Source: Circinella umbellata (taxonomy: Eukaryota > Mucoromycota > Mucoromycetes > Mucorales > Lichtheimiaceae). From it: a DNA stretch of 64,000 bases. The notes under the pieces were generated by a model. That model was not told the origin of the DNA and ran no database searches. It worked only from the letters and a program-made list of their open reading frames with translations. The stretch spans positions 1,178,001 to 1,242,000 of the forward strand of contig JAIWNF010000002.1 in assembly GCA_025093555.1 (NCBI GenBank). The letters run 5' to 3'. Shown one piece after another: positions 34,178-45,945 of this stretch. The translations under genes were made by a program, and so were the position numbers. Every line of letters starts with the position of its first letter. Positions within the stretch are counted from its first letter, which is position 1.

Positions 34178-35973
34178 TTATGATGATCTTTTATCTTCAT
34201 TAGTAGTAACAGATTGTACAGTGCGTTTTGTAGATGTAGCAGGTTCTCTCTTCTTATTTGAAGATAAAATACCTGCATGCGTATATACAATTGTTCCCAA
34301 AATAACAAGACCCGTTCCTATTTGTGCACCCACACCGAAATCATTATTAAAGTATAAAATTGATACCAACAAAGATGTAAATTTGCGCAAGTTTAGAATC
34401 AAATTTAAAGTTAGAGATGAAGCAGCGGCAGTCATTCGGTTTACACCAGCAATACACACATATCTATAAAAAGATTGTATCAATAACATTTTAAACATTA
34501 ATGGAAGAGATAGGAAAAAAGAGGGGGGGGGGATATATATAATACTTACTGAGTCAACATGTTAAGAACCAAGAAGGCCCATAATTTGGGCACAATGATG
34601 GTATCTAATAAAGATCGAATTGGACCGGGTAACAATGTTGAAAGAACATGACCCAGTACAGGTACTTGTTCAAACACAACAGGAAGTGGAGCTGCTGGTG
34701 AAGCACTATAAACAGCTGCGCTTTCCATTAAATCTGTATAAAACAAAGCAAAGAATGGTAATGCAAGAAAATGCTTATATATATAATTCGATGGATAAGT
34801 CCTTTGTTTCAATTATTGGTCATCTCTTTAACCCTCCCTCCCTCCCCCCCCCCCAAAAAAAAAAAAAAAAAAAAAAAAAAGAAAGAAAATTTCAATACCT
34901 CACCCATTTCATCCCTTTACCAATAAATATATTAAGCAACTTTAACCTACTGTATAAAAAAGACCTTCTCGCCATTGTTTGCCATATTTCTTATAAGTGA
35001 CTTCTTGCAACAGCCCCATACAAGCTGACAGAATCATAGCAATAACTAAAATAGTAATACCCATTAAAAATTCTCCTGTATCTGCTTGATCCTCTGCCTA
35101 CAGAAATTTCACATGTGTCAACTGAAACCATCACGGATGAATATAAAACATTAAGATATTTACCCCTTTGACCGGCATATTAGCATTATCAAGTGTTGCC
35201 CATACAACACCCATTGTAACTAATCCTACACCAACCACTTGACCTGTTGGATATCTAAAAAAAACACCGATCCAATATGAGTTCAGTCCCATTATTTTTT
35301 ATCCAGTATTTTAAAACATATAAGATAGTATATATACCTTTTGCCCAAGATAATAGCACCTAAAACCATGTTGGCAAATAAACCCCCACTACGGAAAATA
35401 ATATGAAGAGGCATAGATATCCGATAACCAAGAGCTAAATTATTTAATACTGACACGACAAAAAATAAAGTAACAAGAACAACCCATCGACTGAGTGGTA
35501 CTTTGGTTGGTTTAAGTCGTGGTCCATATGAACCCCATTCCACTTGGTTCCTTAATCCTTCCAAGGCTACAAATAAAAACTGGGCAAATGTCACCAATTG
35601 ACCTGACAATAAAACAATTATCGCGTTAGATTATATATAATATTACCAACAATAGCCCCCCATTATTAAATCCCCCACACTCTTATATATACTATTCTCT
35701 TTAAACACCAAGACCTACCACTCTTTGGTACATCTCTAATGAAGTAAATAAATTGAAATGGTTTAATTTGAATTTTTGAACTATAATACTGCATACTATA
35801 TATATATATATATATATATGTCAACCGAATCACCTATAGTGGACTTACTTTACAATGACTTCAAGAGCAAATACATTACTACAACAACCACCAAAGATAA
35901 GAGAAAGAATAAGTGGAAATTCAGGAGCCACAATACGAGCTAATGAACCCATGAAACTCGGGTTATTTGACAT
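34178..35973 (-). CDS. YEA4: Nucleotide-sugar transporter, YEA4/SLC35B4 type (UDP-GlcNAc/UDP-xylose)
   Basis: Seven exons, complement of 34178..34463, 34550..34733, 34947..35097, 35164..35254, 35338..35602, 35719..35735 and 35849..35973, encode 372 aa. Multi-pass membrane protein. Landmarks are FGGCCSNVFALE, GQLVTFAQFLF, NNLALGYRISMPLHIIFRSGGLFANMVLG, MGLLQEVTYKKYGK and NMLTQYVCIAGVN..LTLNLILNLRKFTSLLVSILYF, which align with human SLC35B4 as I remember it. A 17-nt microexon (exon 2) is needed to join the first exon to GQLVTFAQ in frame. The protein moves UDP-sugars into the ER or Golgi for wall or glycan synthesis, with a lysine/threonine-rich cytosolic tail. The exon 5 donor was chosen by phase. 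Confidence 0.9.
35719..35735 (-). other. YEA4: 17-nt microexon of the YEA4-like gene
   Basis: The 17 nt are flanked by an AG acceptor (ATTAG) and a GTAGGT donor on the minus strand. They encode the middle of KDVPKSG and are phase-compatible on both sides. Skipping the exon puts exon 1 and exon 3 out of frame. The encoded residues sit where human SLC35B4 has KHPGCG. Confidence 0.75.
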
Positions 35974-36024
35974 TATTATTGTGAAATATGTAATACAAGT
36001 TGCACAGTAGTTACGAGAAAAAAA

Positions 36025-36102
<78 letters not shown>

Positions 36103-36353
36103 ACAGAACAATGAAACCGCGTTTTCCTTTTAAAAAAAAAGGCACCGGTGTTTAATATAGAAACAGCTTAATCTCCTCTCATTTCCCAGGTGATTCACCA
36201 CAGTATATCGCAGTAATATAGAACTTGCTATCAAACATGAGTGATTATTAATTATTAACCAGTACAGTTATTATTAATACTTACATGACAAGTTTTTATT
36301 TCAATTTTATAATACACAAAAAGGAAAAGATTATTAATATATGCTAAATTAGT
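35974..36353. other. Leader of the YEA4-like gene and 3' flank of the GT15 gene
   Basis: 380 bp containing a long GT/GA microsatellite directly in the YEA4-like leader. No gene seen. Confidence 0.5.
36027..36098. repeat. (GT)n-(GA)n microsatellite
   Basis: About 41 nt of GT repeat followed directly by about 32 nt of GA repeat, 54-125 bp upstream of the YEA4-like ATG. Likely polymorphic. Confidence 0.9.
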
Positions 36354-38133
36354 TTATGAAGAAGATGAGGAGGAGGAGAATGCTTTTTTGTTTGAAAATG
36401 ATGATTTTTTTGATGATTTTGATACATATTCCGGTTTAGAGATAATTTTGGCTTCTTTACCAATAATTTGGTCACCATTGGATTTGAAATCCCATCGAAT
36501 CCCTTCTTCAGGAAATGCATCCCATTTTGGCATACAAGTACCCCATCCGTTGTAATCAAAGTTGGCAACATTTTCTACAATAATTTTTATCTAAGGTTAA
36601 TAATTCATCACATCACACTTTAAATATACTGAAAACATATATGTTTTCTCCCCAATATATTTACCTGGACACATGCATTTGCCGAAAACACCATCATCCA
36701 CACAATGAGCAAAACTATCATGTTGATATCCAATATCTTTAAAGAAATGAACTTGGGATTTATTCAAGAACATACCAGCTGCTAATGAATGTACAATAGC
36801 ATCACCCCATCGTTCATAAAAGAAGTTACCAGTGGAATCCAAATAATCAAAATATGCCTAATATATAATAGTATTAATAATCTCTGGCGATTCATAATTA
36901 TCTAATGAATAGAGCTGAGCAATATATATATATGTACCTGATATTTTTCATCTCGCCACAGGTCGAGAGAAGCAATTTCAAAATTGGACCAGAAATGACA
37001 GTAATTATATCCATTCTCTTCATCCCCAAACATTCTTAAAAAGTTCGTTTCAATATTATTTTGATGAGCAAATCGCATGGTATGATCCCAAAGCGTTGGA
37101 ATAGTTTGCGGAATTTCTACAAGAGTAATAGTAAAACTGTATAATTTGTTGTTCTTTTGCATATATACAAATGGATCATAATCCAAATCACAAAAAAAGT
37201 GAACACCAGGTTCAACACGCCTATATATGATGTGTCAGTGAATGGTTGAAATATTATTATCCAAAACCTAATTATTTATATTTGCAATAAAAAAAAATAG
37301 GGGACATACCAGTAATAATCATATTTGGCAACTAATGGATGATTATAAAAAAAACCTGAATTAAAGCGACACATGTGACGATACGATAATGATCCTCCAT
37401 AAAGAATATTTCGGGATGCATAATCTGCTAAAGCTTCTTCAACTTGTTTTTCATCCACCCAATCAGGCACAGACCACATTGTGTCGGGGACCAGACCGAA
37501 CTCAGTAGGAGCATCTGTCAATTGTCGAATAGATTTTATAAAAGTATCGGTAAATGGTTCGTCGTTAAGAAACACGTAAGGATAATGATATTTTCGATTA
37601 AATCGACTAAATACGTAATAATATATATATATATATAAAAGGGATTAATAAAGGTTATTCATAACACATTAGCAACGACAACACGAACAAAAAAGAGCTT
37701 ACTCTTCAAATTCTCGAATTGTTCTTCGCATAGCAGGTAACTCACTATTTCGACATAAAATGACAATAGCAGCATTGGCACGATCTGCTTCTTGTGGTTG
37801 GGTAATGGTAGGAGTAGTTAGAGTAGTAGAATTTATATTTTCATCCGTAGGGTATGTTACAACTAGAGTTGTTTCACCATCATTGTCTTGATTCTTCGAT
37901 TTGACAAAAACTGGATTTTTATCATTTGTTGACTTATCAATAAAAACTTTTTCTTCTGGATTGATTATCACTTCAAATTCTTCTTGTGCCATAGCTTTAG
38001 TGTCATCATGAATGCGTTCAAGACAGCCAGATCCATCTGTTATTGTTGTTCTTGACACCAAATAGAGAGAACCAAAGTAAAATATGCATACTGCCGTGAG
38101 GATAAAAAAGTAAGAGGACGTAGTACGTCGCAT
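36354..38133 (-). CDS. Alpha-1,2-mannosyltransferase, GT15 (Kre2/Mnt1/Ktr) family
   Basis: Five exons, complement of 36354..36574, 36665..36857, 36938..37220, 37310..37606 and 37703..38133, encode 474 aa. It has type II Golgi topology: a short cytosolic tail, one hydrophobic anchor (residues about 8-26), then a Thr/Glu-rich stem. The catalytic domain carries GT15 landmarks: [79 protein letters not shown], and [17 protein letters not shown]. Such enzymes add alpha-1,2 mannose to O- and N-linked glycans using GDP-mannose. The C-terminus adds a short Lys/Ser-rich tail. I cannot say which KTR/KRE2 paralogue it is. Confidence 0.93.
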
Positions 38134-39707
38134 TTAATGAATGATAAGTGAGAACACCTTTTTGGTTTCGGTTTTGATAAAGAGAGGGAAGGGGGCGGAG
38201 AGGAAGATGATCAGTTAAGTAGAAAATAAATAAATAAAAAAAAATAGGAAAAAGAGAAGGACAACAATAATAATAACAGTAACAAAATGTACATAATCTT
38301 GTCGGGTGTTAATTGGATTTTTTTTTTCTCGGAGCCCTGATTGCCATGGTAACAAAGGAGGATAAAACAAAATTCCTTATGTTGCAAGATAATAGTGATT
38401 AACCCTTGCACTCTTATTTTTTTATTATTTACTCCTTAGCTTTGAATCACAAAGAAAAAAGAGATTATTATTATTTCTTATCTTACATTATATGTTGATA
38501 AAGCTCTGATATAAGGTTTATTTCTTTTGTTTAATGTGTATGTGTGTGAGAGAGCGGGAGAGAGATCTTCAATCGCCGCATTATCAAACCACGCGCACTC
38601 TACTTTTTTAATATCTACAAAAGGAAAAATTCAATTCCTTGGCGTTCATTTTCTTTTTATCGGAGGGAACAACATCATCATCCATCATCCAAAAACAAAA
38701 ACAAAAGATATCATAATAAATATGAATCAAATGAGTTACGTTTCAATGAACATAAATAAAATGTTCTCTTTTCCCTTTTTGTTTCATTCTAAAAAAAACT
38801 GAAAGAAATATTTACTTTTTTGAGTAATGATCAAATATGTAAAAGGATCGACGTCAAAAAGAAAAATAACAAATATCAATCGATGGATAAACAAAGAAAA
38901 AATAAGTATGAGTTTACAAGTTTGTATTTCTTGGCAAAAAAAAAACACATATTTCTTTTAATTACGTAAAATCCTTTACCATTTAATAATAATGCAACGA
39001 AATAAATATTCTATAAAATTATAAGCTTTTTTTTTGTGGCACCTTGAAAATTATCTTAATATAGTATATTAAAACCAATTTACCAGCTGTCATTATATTA
39101 AATATATTTTCAAAAAAGAAAATATTATTTGAGATGAAGAACAAACATTTTGTCCTATTTCTTTATCATCATTACACCTCCTCCTTTTATTTTTTGGTCT
39201 TCTTTTTTATGTTTTTCTTAACCTAAACTAGTTTAAGTAAAGTATTAATTTTTAAACTTAGCAATTGTACAACCTTTATCATCACTGATGATTCATTTTA
39301 AACTATTTTCTTCACTTTTATTATTACAAACAATTTTTGGACGGGAATTTTTTTCATTTTACCCATAATGGGGGGTTTTTTTTTCGGCGGGAAGCGAATG
39401 ATACTACGTAGTGTAGTTTTAGAATTCATATAAATGATAGAGCAAAAAACAATGTGTTCTTTGATTTATTAACAGTCTTGTAATGTAAAATGAAAAGAAA
39501 AAAGAGAAAATGACATATATAAAGTAAAGGCAAAGAACCGTGTGATTAAATCCATTGTTAACTGTATGTAGGAATAAGAAAATCAAAGGAATGTAAAAGA
39601 GAAAAAGTACAAAGAATAAAAAGAATGAAAAGATAGACGATTCAACAAACCCATCGATATGCAAGATAAGATGTTCATCGGGTGAGATATTATCCAGTTT
39701 GATGAAG
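38134..39707. other. Intergenic, 1.6 kb upstream of the GT15 gene
   Basis: GT15 promoter and leader plus AT-rich DNA. A GTGTGTGAGAGAG-like patch occurs near 38540-38565 and a G(6)T(8) motif near 39370-39382. ORFs are short and AT-driven; none supported. Confidence 0.45.
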
Positions 39708-40962
39708 TCATTTTAAAACATTATCGTCAACTATATCGAATGACATATCGGATGGAGCATCGCGATTCCTCCTCCAGCTTTCGGTAAGAAGATCCATGTA
39801 ACCAAGTCGCTTGACGATTCGTTCCATATTTGTTTTCAACGAATAGTAAACACATTTTCAAAAAACGGAAACAGCAAAGTCATTATTGCAACAATTACGT
39901 TTGACTTGAAGTGAATGATACAGAGATTATTGTTCAACGGTGCAATTTGCGGAAGAATGGGTAAAGGTTGGCAATAAAAGAGTGTATGGCATTTTTGACA
40001 AATGGTGAAGGAGGTGAGATTGTTGGTGAGTGAATCAAAGATGAGGAGAAATAGCAAGAAAGTCATAGATTGAATAAATGATGCGCGTGGAATATTCTCG
40101 ATATAAACCTTGTTGATGTGCTCCTTTTCAAATATGTATGTTGAATTGATACATAAATTAGTGATAGTAATGAAAAACCCACATCAAACTATTTTTAATA
40201 AGTTATAATTTGCAATCAATAAACTTTGATTATTTTCAGTATAGTGAATGGTAAACCTTACATTGTTCACCCACTCCATAACAGAAAAAAAAAAGCAACT
40301 CAACAAGATGGATCAAGTTGTACTGTTATAAAATATGCCTTGTTTGAGGTCTTCATTACTCAGTGGGGGCGTACTTCGTGAATGCATCTCTACGTGTTCA
40401 ACATTGAATGAATGGGAAAAATAATTTATGCCTGTCTTTTCTTGTATACTATTTGTTTGCGTATCAATAATGTTGACGATCTGGTACATAACAAAAAAAA
40501 AGATCGTGGAATTGAAAGGAGAGAAGTAAGGTTGTACAGACAAGGTGATGGTTTTGTTCAAGAATGGTAAGTGGAAAAAGTGAATTGGAGGGGGGGAAGA
40601 GAGGGGTGGTGGAATAGACTTTGGTTTAAGAAATTTTGTACCGGGACTTTCATAACACATTCTCCAGAAACGTTTTCTGGGACGCGACGTAAGTAGTTCT
40701 TAAAAGGAAGTAATAGATCTACTTCATGATTTTTGGCATACCAAATATATAAAAGCGATGTCTGAGCTTCAATTGATGTGCCTAAAAAAAAAACCGAATA
40801 CTTTGCTATTCAAGATTAATAGTTCAATATAGACTTTCTAGTAGTCAATTAACAAGTTCATCGAGACAAATATAATATATATTCTTTAAGTTATTAAATG
40901 ATAGTACTTAAATGCTGGATTATATTTCTGTTATCCAATGATTTTTTGTTTGGTAAAACCAT
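39708..40962 (-). pseudogene. Decayed multi-exon gene, unidentified
   Basis: An ATG at 40962 opens a model with exons 40908..40962, 40642..40781, 40324..40480 and 39708..40123 (minus strand), all GT-AG and in phase. Exons 1-3 read as ordinary protein (QHLSTSIEAQTSLLYIWYAK, LLLPFKNYLRRVPENVSGE, SFNVEHVEMHSRSTPPLSNE). The last exon keeps that frame for 138 codons but has three in-frame stops (the first at 40035-40037). Coding-like sequence continues on both sides of them (HQQGLYREYSTRIIYSIYDF before; NMERIVKRLGYMDLLTESWR after). I found no GT-AG combination that removes all stops. The 5' two thirds may still yield a shortened protein ending at 40035. Family unknown. Confidence 0.45.
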
Positions 40963-41062
40963 GGCAACCTCAAATTCCGATCTCCGGTAGTTTTAAAAAT
41001 TGACAGAAAAAGAAAACAAAAACAGCAACTAGTATTCGTTTAAAAAGGAATAATATAACAAC
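40963..41062. promoter_or_regulatory. 100-bp divergent promoter
   Basis: Only 100 bp separate the start of the decayed minus-strand gene from the plus-strand 70-aa gene, so any promoter is bidirectional. It contains a GGAATTTGAGG/CCGGAGATCGG patch (minus strand) and A tracts. Confidence 0.4.
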
Positions 41063-41351
41063 ATGCCAGAATTCAATAAACATAGCACTGGTTCTTCTGA
41101 TTCACAAGCACAACCTCATCGTTGTAATGCTCATTTAGAAGATGTTCTTGAAGGATTATCTACTTGGCCAATGGATGTTGCTAAACCATTTGGTGTTTTT
41201 TGGCAATGTATTAAATCACAACCAGGTAAATGAGATAAAGGGGAAAGAGGGTGGGGGTATTTTTTTTTTATATTGACAACATTTTTTTTTTCATATAAAA
41301 GGTCAAGAACCATTACGTTATTCTCAACAAAAACAACAACAAGAACAATAA
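41063..41351 (+). CDS. Small conserved-looking protein, 70 aa, function unknown
   Basis: Two exons, 41063..41225 and 41302..41351, join in phase through a 76-nt GT-AG intron. The core reads HRCNAHLEDVLEGLSTWPMDVAKPFGVFWQCIKSQPG, then QEPLRYSQQK and a Gln-rich end. There are two cysteines, no signal peptide and no membrane segment. The balanced composition and clean intron argue for a real gene. I do not recognise the family. Confidence 0.6.
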
Positions 41352-41679
41352 TTATAATACATTTCAAATGATTCCACTTTGGTTGTCGATTCCAATTCCA
41401 ACCTTGTAGAAAACGCACCCTTTGTTGACATGTTATTTGTTACCGTAACTGTATTTATTTTATACAAATATTTTTGGATTAGGAAAAAAAAAATGAAATT
41501 CCCTTGTATAGCATCAAAATCAACCCATTTCGCATCTTTTCTTTTTCTTTACACACACATGATCCACACTTATATACATATGCACTCATTCTCAACTTAT
41601 AATATATATCATTATGTTAATCATCATTTTCTTTTTAGTATATTAATATAATTATAATTATAATTATTAGATTTTTATT
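41352..41679. other. Short tail-to-tail region
   Basis: 328 bp, AT-rich 3' flanks of the 70-aa gene and the GST gene, with ATTATA repeats near 41645-41668. A plus-strand ORF (41379-41651) is AT-driven and not supported. Confidence 0.45.
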
Positions 41680-42737
41680 TTATTCAATCTTTGGGGGGGC
41701 AATAGTTAAATATTTAGCAATGTTTGGCCTAGCAGAAAAAGTTTCAATGAACTTGGCAAGGTTGGGATAATTCTATATATAAAAATAGAAATTTTTAGTT
41801 ACTCTGATTTCAATAAGCTCATCCATATAACCAAGAAAAAAACACTCACTTTAAGATTTTGAGTACGCTTTTGATCATCAAGTGTATGGTAAACCATGAA
41901 ATCTACATATGAAATCTAAATAAAGAAAAAAAACAGGATATAAATATCATGTTGTTGTTGTTTTTAGTTACTCTCATTTCATAGTATATTAATAGAAATA
42001 AAAAATAAAAACAAAACTTACTTCAGTTCCCAAAACATATGGACCTTCATTGACACCATAATAACGTTCCATACGACTAAGATGTTTTATACCATCATTC
42101 TTTTCGTATTCTTCCTTGAGAGCTTCATCAGTCTTGAGTAAAATATATAAAAAGTGTTAAAGCGTGTGAGAATTGGATGCCAAAAGATACATCCCATAAT
42201 ACATATATAGTACACATAGTGCGTAAACATCGATACTTACTGGGTTCCACAGGATCTTGAAATAAGAATTCCAAAAATCATCGGCAAAATCAGCACAAGC
42301 ATCAATAAATTGCTCTTCATCATCGTTACTACCTTTATATTGTCCTAATAATAATAATAATTTGTATAAAATGAGGTTACGGTAACAAAAAATCAAATAA
42401 CCAAAATATGTATAAACACATACCAAGTTTCTTACACAAGAAACGTATAATAGGAGTACTACCAAAATACATTTTCTCATCAAGTACAATATAAGGAACA
42501 CAACCAGCTGGATGACCCTCAGAAATCAATTTTTCTTTGAATGACGGCCATGTTGAGCGTTCAATACTTTCATATTGATATTCTATACCAGCATCTTCAA
42601 GTAATAATCTGATAGATTCAGCGCGACCCAGGGCTAAAAAAAAAAAGATGGTTAATAAACGCGTACTATTTTCAATAGGAAAGAGTTTACATACTTCCAA
42701 GATTAAAGTAAACGATTTTAAGGTTGTTGAGAGCCAT
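41680..42737 (-). CDS. Glutathione S-transferase
   Basis: Six exons, complement of 41680..41772, 41850..41915, 42022..42132, 42241..42344, 42424..42633 and 42695..42737, encode 208 aa, the usual cytosolic GST length. The thioredoxin-fold half has IVYFNLG, then GRAESIRLLLEDAGIEY, then GCVPYIVLDEKMYFGSTPIIRFLCKKLG. VPYIV holds the cis-Pro and GSTPIIR is the Ser-containing GSH-binding turn. The catalytic Tyr is probably the YF near residue 10. The helical half ends with SYVDFMVYHTLD and NYPNLAKFIETFSARPNIAKYL. The class is most like alpha/mu/pi/sigma-type enzymes. Expected role: conjugation of electrophiles to glutathione or prostaglandin-like isomerisation. Confidence 0.9.
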
Positions 42738-43761
42738 CTTTTTTTTTTCTTTGAGAAAATAATATAAAAAGAAAGAATGCGTGAAAAAAGAATGAGAAAA
42801 GAAGAAACTTTTTAGCTTTCTTTATATAATGCATGTTTATATCTCAGAACAGTTTACTTTTGAAACTATCTACTCTTTTAGGAAACGTTTTACGCATACT
42901 GTGTAACAGTGAAAACAGCTGCTCTCAAGGTGCGAGTTATTTTTTAACAAATACCTATTTTGGTACGTGAGATGACGTGTACATCTCTTAAACTACCTAA
43001 AGGACAGTTGAATGTACCTACTTCAACCTTTATTGATAATTTATTAATAATAATGAACAGTAACAACAGTAATTTATAGTATGAACAGTAATCGGAGTAT
43101 ATTTTTTTTAATTTGTTTTCACCAACATGGAATCAGGTTACGTGGTCATAAAAACAGCAACACCAATAGTAGCAGCAAAAATAATAGAATGATTAGCCAT
43201 TAGCACTCAAAACTATTGGACGCATAGCAGATACTTTAGCATTACCATATTAAGCAATAGAGGGAAAGCGAGGCTCAAACCGCCCTATTTTAAAGCCACC
43301 CAGATACCTAATGAGGTATGTCCCATATACCATATAATAAAGTAATGCTCAAAATTTCAAAAAATTAATTCGCACCTTGAAAGCATAATTTTATGTTGTG
43401 AGCCATAGCATCATCTACTATCTTTTTTGTTACTATTGATAGGATTTACTGTTTGGTACGTATTATGAGTTCATTCACTCCCTTTTCATTTGATTTAGTT
43501 TCATAAGAACTATTCGTTCAGAGGGAAGGAGGGGGACATCAAATCCTCCATATAATGGTCAAAATTTGTTGTGATTACTACTTCCACAGAAAATAGATGA
43601 CTGTCACTCTTTATCATAACGGTGTTTCTTCCATCTTCATCCACCCTATTTTTCAATCCGTCTTCTTCATGAATGAACCAAATCAGTTTGAGTATAAGTA
43701 CTATACTAGGGTGTTGAAAAGGAAAAGGTCTTTTTTTTAGTGTCATAGGTGGGAGAGGTAT
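42738..43761. other. Intergenic upstream of the GST gene, with a doubtful minus ORF
   Basis: GST promoter region, then mixed sequence. A minus ORF at 43510-43746 (includes WFIHEEDGLKNRVDEDGRN and HYMEDLMSPSFPLNE) has balanced composition but no recognised family, and ends right against the next ORF. Confidence 0.35.
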
Positions 43762-43965
43762 ATGTCAAAACGAGCTGCGGCAGATCAAACCACGAATAGT
43801 GCTGAGCAAGATCAAAACGAATCAACAAATCAGATCGTAAAGAACGTAGGTGGTGGAGTGACCTATTCACCAGAACTGAATCCAAAGTCTGGCTTTGCTT
43901 TGGGGGTCATGGATTTTGCGTCAATCGCAAGAAACAACGTTAACAAGGGTCATAAATTTGTTTGA
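43762..43965 (+). CDS. Doubtful small ORF, 67 aa
   Basis: Starts MSKRAAADQTTNSAEQ and ends NNVNKGHKFV. Hydrophilic, with balanced composition in a locally GC-richer patch. No family, no intron signal needed, no neighbour supports it. It may be a small gene, an exon or a relic. Confidence 0.25.
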   Translation: MSKRAAADQTTNSAEQDQNESTNQIVKNVGGGVTYSPELNPKSGFALGVMDFASIARNNVNKGHKFV

Positions 43966-44137
43966 GAAAAATTCACAGTAAGGCGCAGGTACGTAAACCT
44001 TGTCAAGTAGCATTTTTTTTTCTAATGTGATCATCACTTTGGCCGTGGTCGGAATTTACTACAATATTCGGACAGAGTCAGAAGGGGGTTCATAGGCCGT
44101 GCTCGAACGCCCTTTACAATAATGGAGCTACCAATGA

Positions 44138-44407
44138 CTAGATTAATACAGCGACATTATACTCTTTTAATTCGAAAATTGTAGACGATGATGGTGGTGC
44201 TCGGTTATTACGTATCTTGTTGAGAAGAACAAGTAGTAAAGACACACTAATTATAAAGACCACATTGTATAGCAAGTTTCGTCTTGTCGCTAATACTGTT
44301 ATAACCTGATAATAAAAAGGTAAGCATTTTATCTGGATACGTTCTCCAAGCCCGTCTTCTCCTTCTGATTCCATCAAATTAAGTATTTGAATTCGTAAAC
44401 TTGGCAA
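44138..44407 (-). CDS. Doubtful small single-pass membrane ORF, 89 aa
   Basis: Acidic N-terminal part (MESEGEDGLGERIQ) followed by one strong hydrophobic segment (NVVFIISVSLLLVLLNKI) and a short tail. It looks like a tail-anchored or single-pass membrane protein, or a terminal exon of a larger gene. No family recognised. Confidence 0.25.
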   Translation of the reverse strand: MPSLRIQILNLMESEGEDGLGERIQIKCLPFYYQVITVLATRRNLLYNVVFIISVSLLLVLLNKIRNNRAPPSSSTIFELKEYNVAVLI

Positions 44408-45945
44408 AAAAAAATACCATAAATATTTTTAGCATAGTCGTTACCAGATAAGTCCATGTAATACCCATAGAACGCTTTTCACCTGTATCAAAGGTACTGA
44501 CTTCAAGTAATGATATAGAATGAGACTTACTTCAATAATAGCAGTCTTTATGTCCGATGTAAAACGTACAGCGCTTTTGTACTGCTATTATGAGATTTTT
44601 TGTTTATTATTACCGTAATTTCTCACTAATCCAGCTACTGGTTAAAGAACTTGCGCGGATATTTACTTCTAATTAGTAAAATCAGTAATACGAGCCTTGC
44701 TTAGACGTCATCTCAGTTTTTTTTTTCTTTGACTTCATTCGTTTGCATAACAAATAAAAATACGTGCACAAACTATTCTTCTTGTCGTCGAAAGAAAAAG
44801 TTTGTTGATAACAGTGTCTCTTTTTCGCCAGCTTCACACATGTATTTCTTCTTCTTCTTCTTCTTCTTCTTCTCTCTCTTGTCTACTTTTCTTTTTAATG
44901 TAATTGTTCCTCATTATCAAATATATAATTATGATGTTAGTACAATCTATTACTATACATTTATACAACGTGTTCACTTATGTTCACTATATTAATACCT
45001 ACTTTGTTGTGAACAGTCCATTATTAGTATTGATTAAAAATCCCTGATCCATTCTCACTAGAACGTATTTAATAAATATTACCAAATTTTTATTACTAAA
45101 AGTGAAGACCATAGTAGCAAGACTCTATAAAACAGCTGTTTGATACATTATATCAAACTATCATTGTCTTTGTTTTTTTTTTAATTTTGTAATATCATAC
45201 AATTGAATCGGATTTTATCTTCCAGTTTATGTTCTGTAGTAGTAGCTCTCACCTGTATCTCAAAACATTTTACGTAAACCGGTATTATTTCGCTAAACAG
45301 GTACAAATACTCATATATAGTGAGAGTACTGATTTAATGAGAAAAAGAAATATATATATATATATATATGAACTTTGTGAGTCAAAGCAAGTATATGTGA
45401 GTATATGTATATGTTGCTATTGGAAATGGGAGGAGTGAAATATAAATGTTGTAAAGGTACGTACCATAGTATTTTTTTCAGAAAGAAAATTTGTAATGTG
45501 AATACTTTGAGCGTGAGTGCGAGTTTAGCAAAGAAAAAGAATTAATTCTCTTGAAAAAAGATAGAGTAAAAGAAGTTCTCAACTGCGAATTGCATACAAT
45601 TATATATTTATACCCTTAACTACGTAACTTGTACAATGAACCAATCAGAACCCATAAAATTGCATAAAATGGCCTACGTATTTTATCAATATCAATATCA
45701 ATTGAAAAATTACAAACAGAGTCTTTTAAGAAAGTTCTTGGTGATTATAAAAATACGTAAGACATTATTATAGCAATGAAGAACAATATCCATCTTATTA
45801 ATATATTGTTTTTCATCATATGTTGAAACAATGGAAATAAATTAATATAAAATGAAACATTTATTTTGACAGGATTTGGGTTGTCATTATTGTTTACACT
45901 ATTTATTGTAGTTGTTTTGTTTATACGTATGTATATTAAAATATT
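44408..45945. other. Intergenic, 1.5 kb
   Basis: AT-rich. Contains a TTC microsatellite at about 44846-44872, a TA microsatellite near 45352-45369 and the 3' flank of the dehydrogenase gene. No gene seen. Confidence 0.45.
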
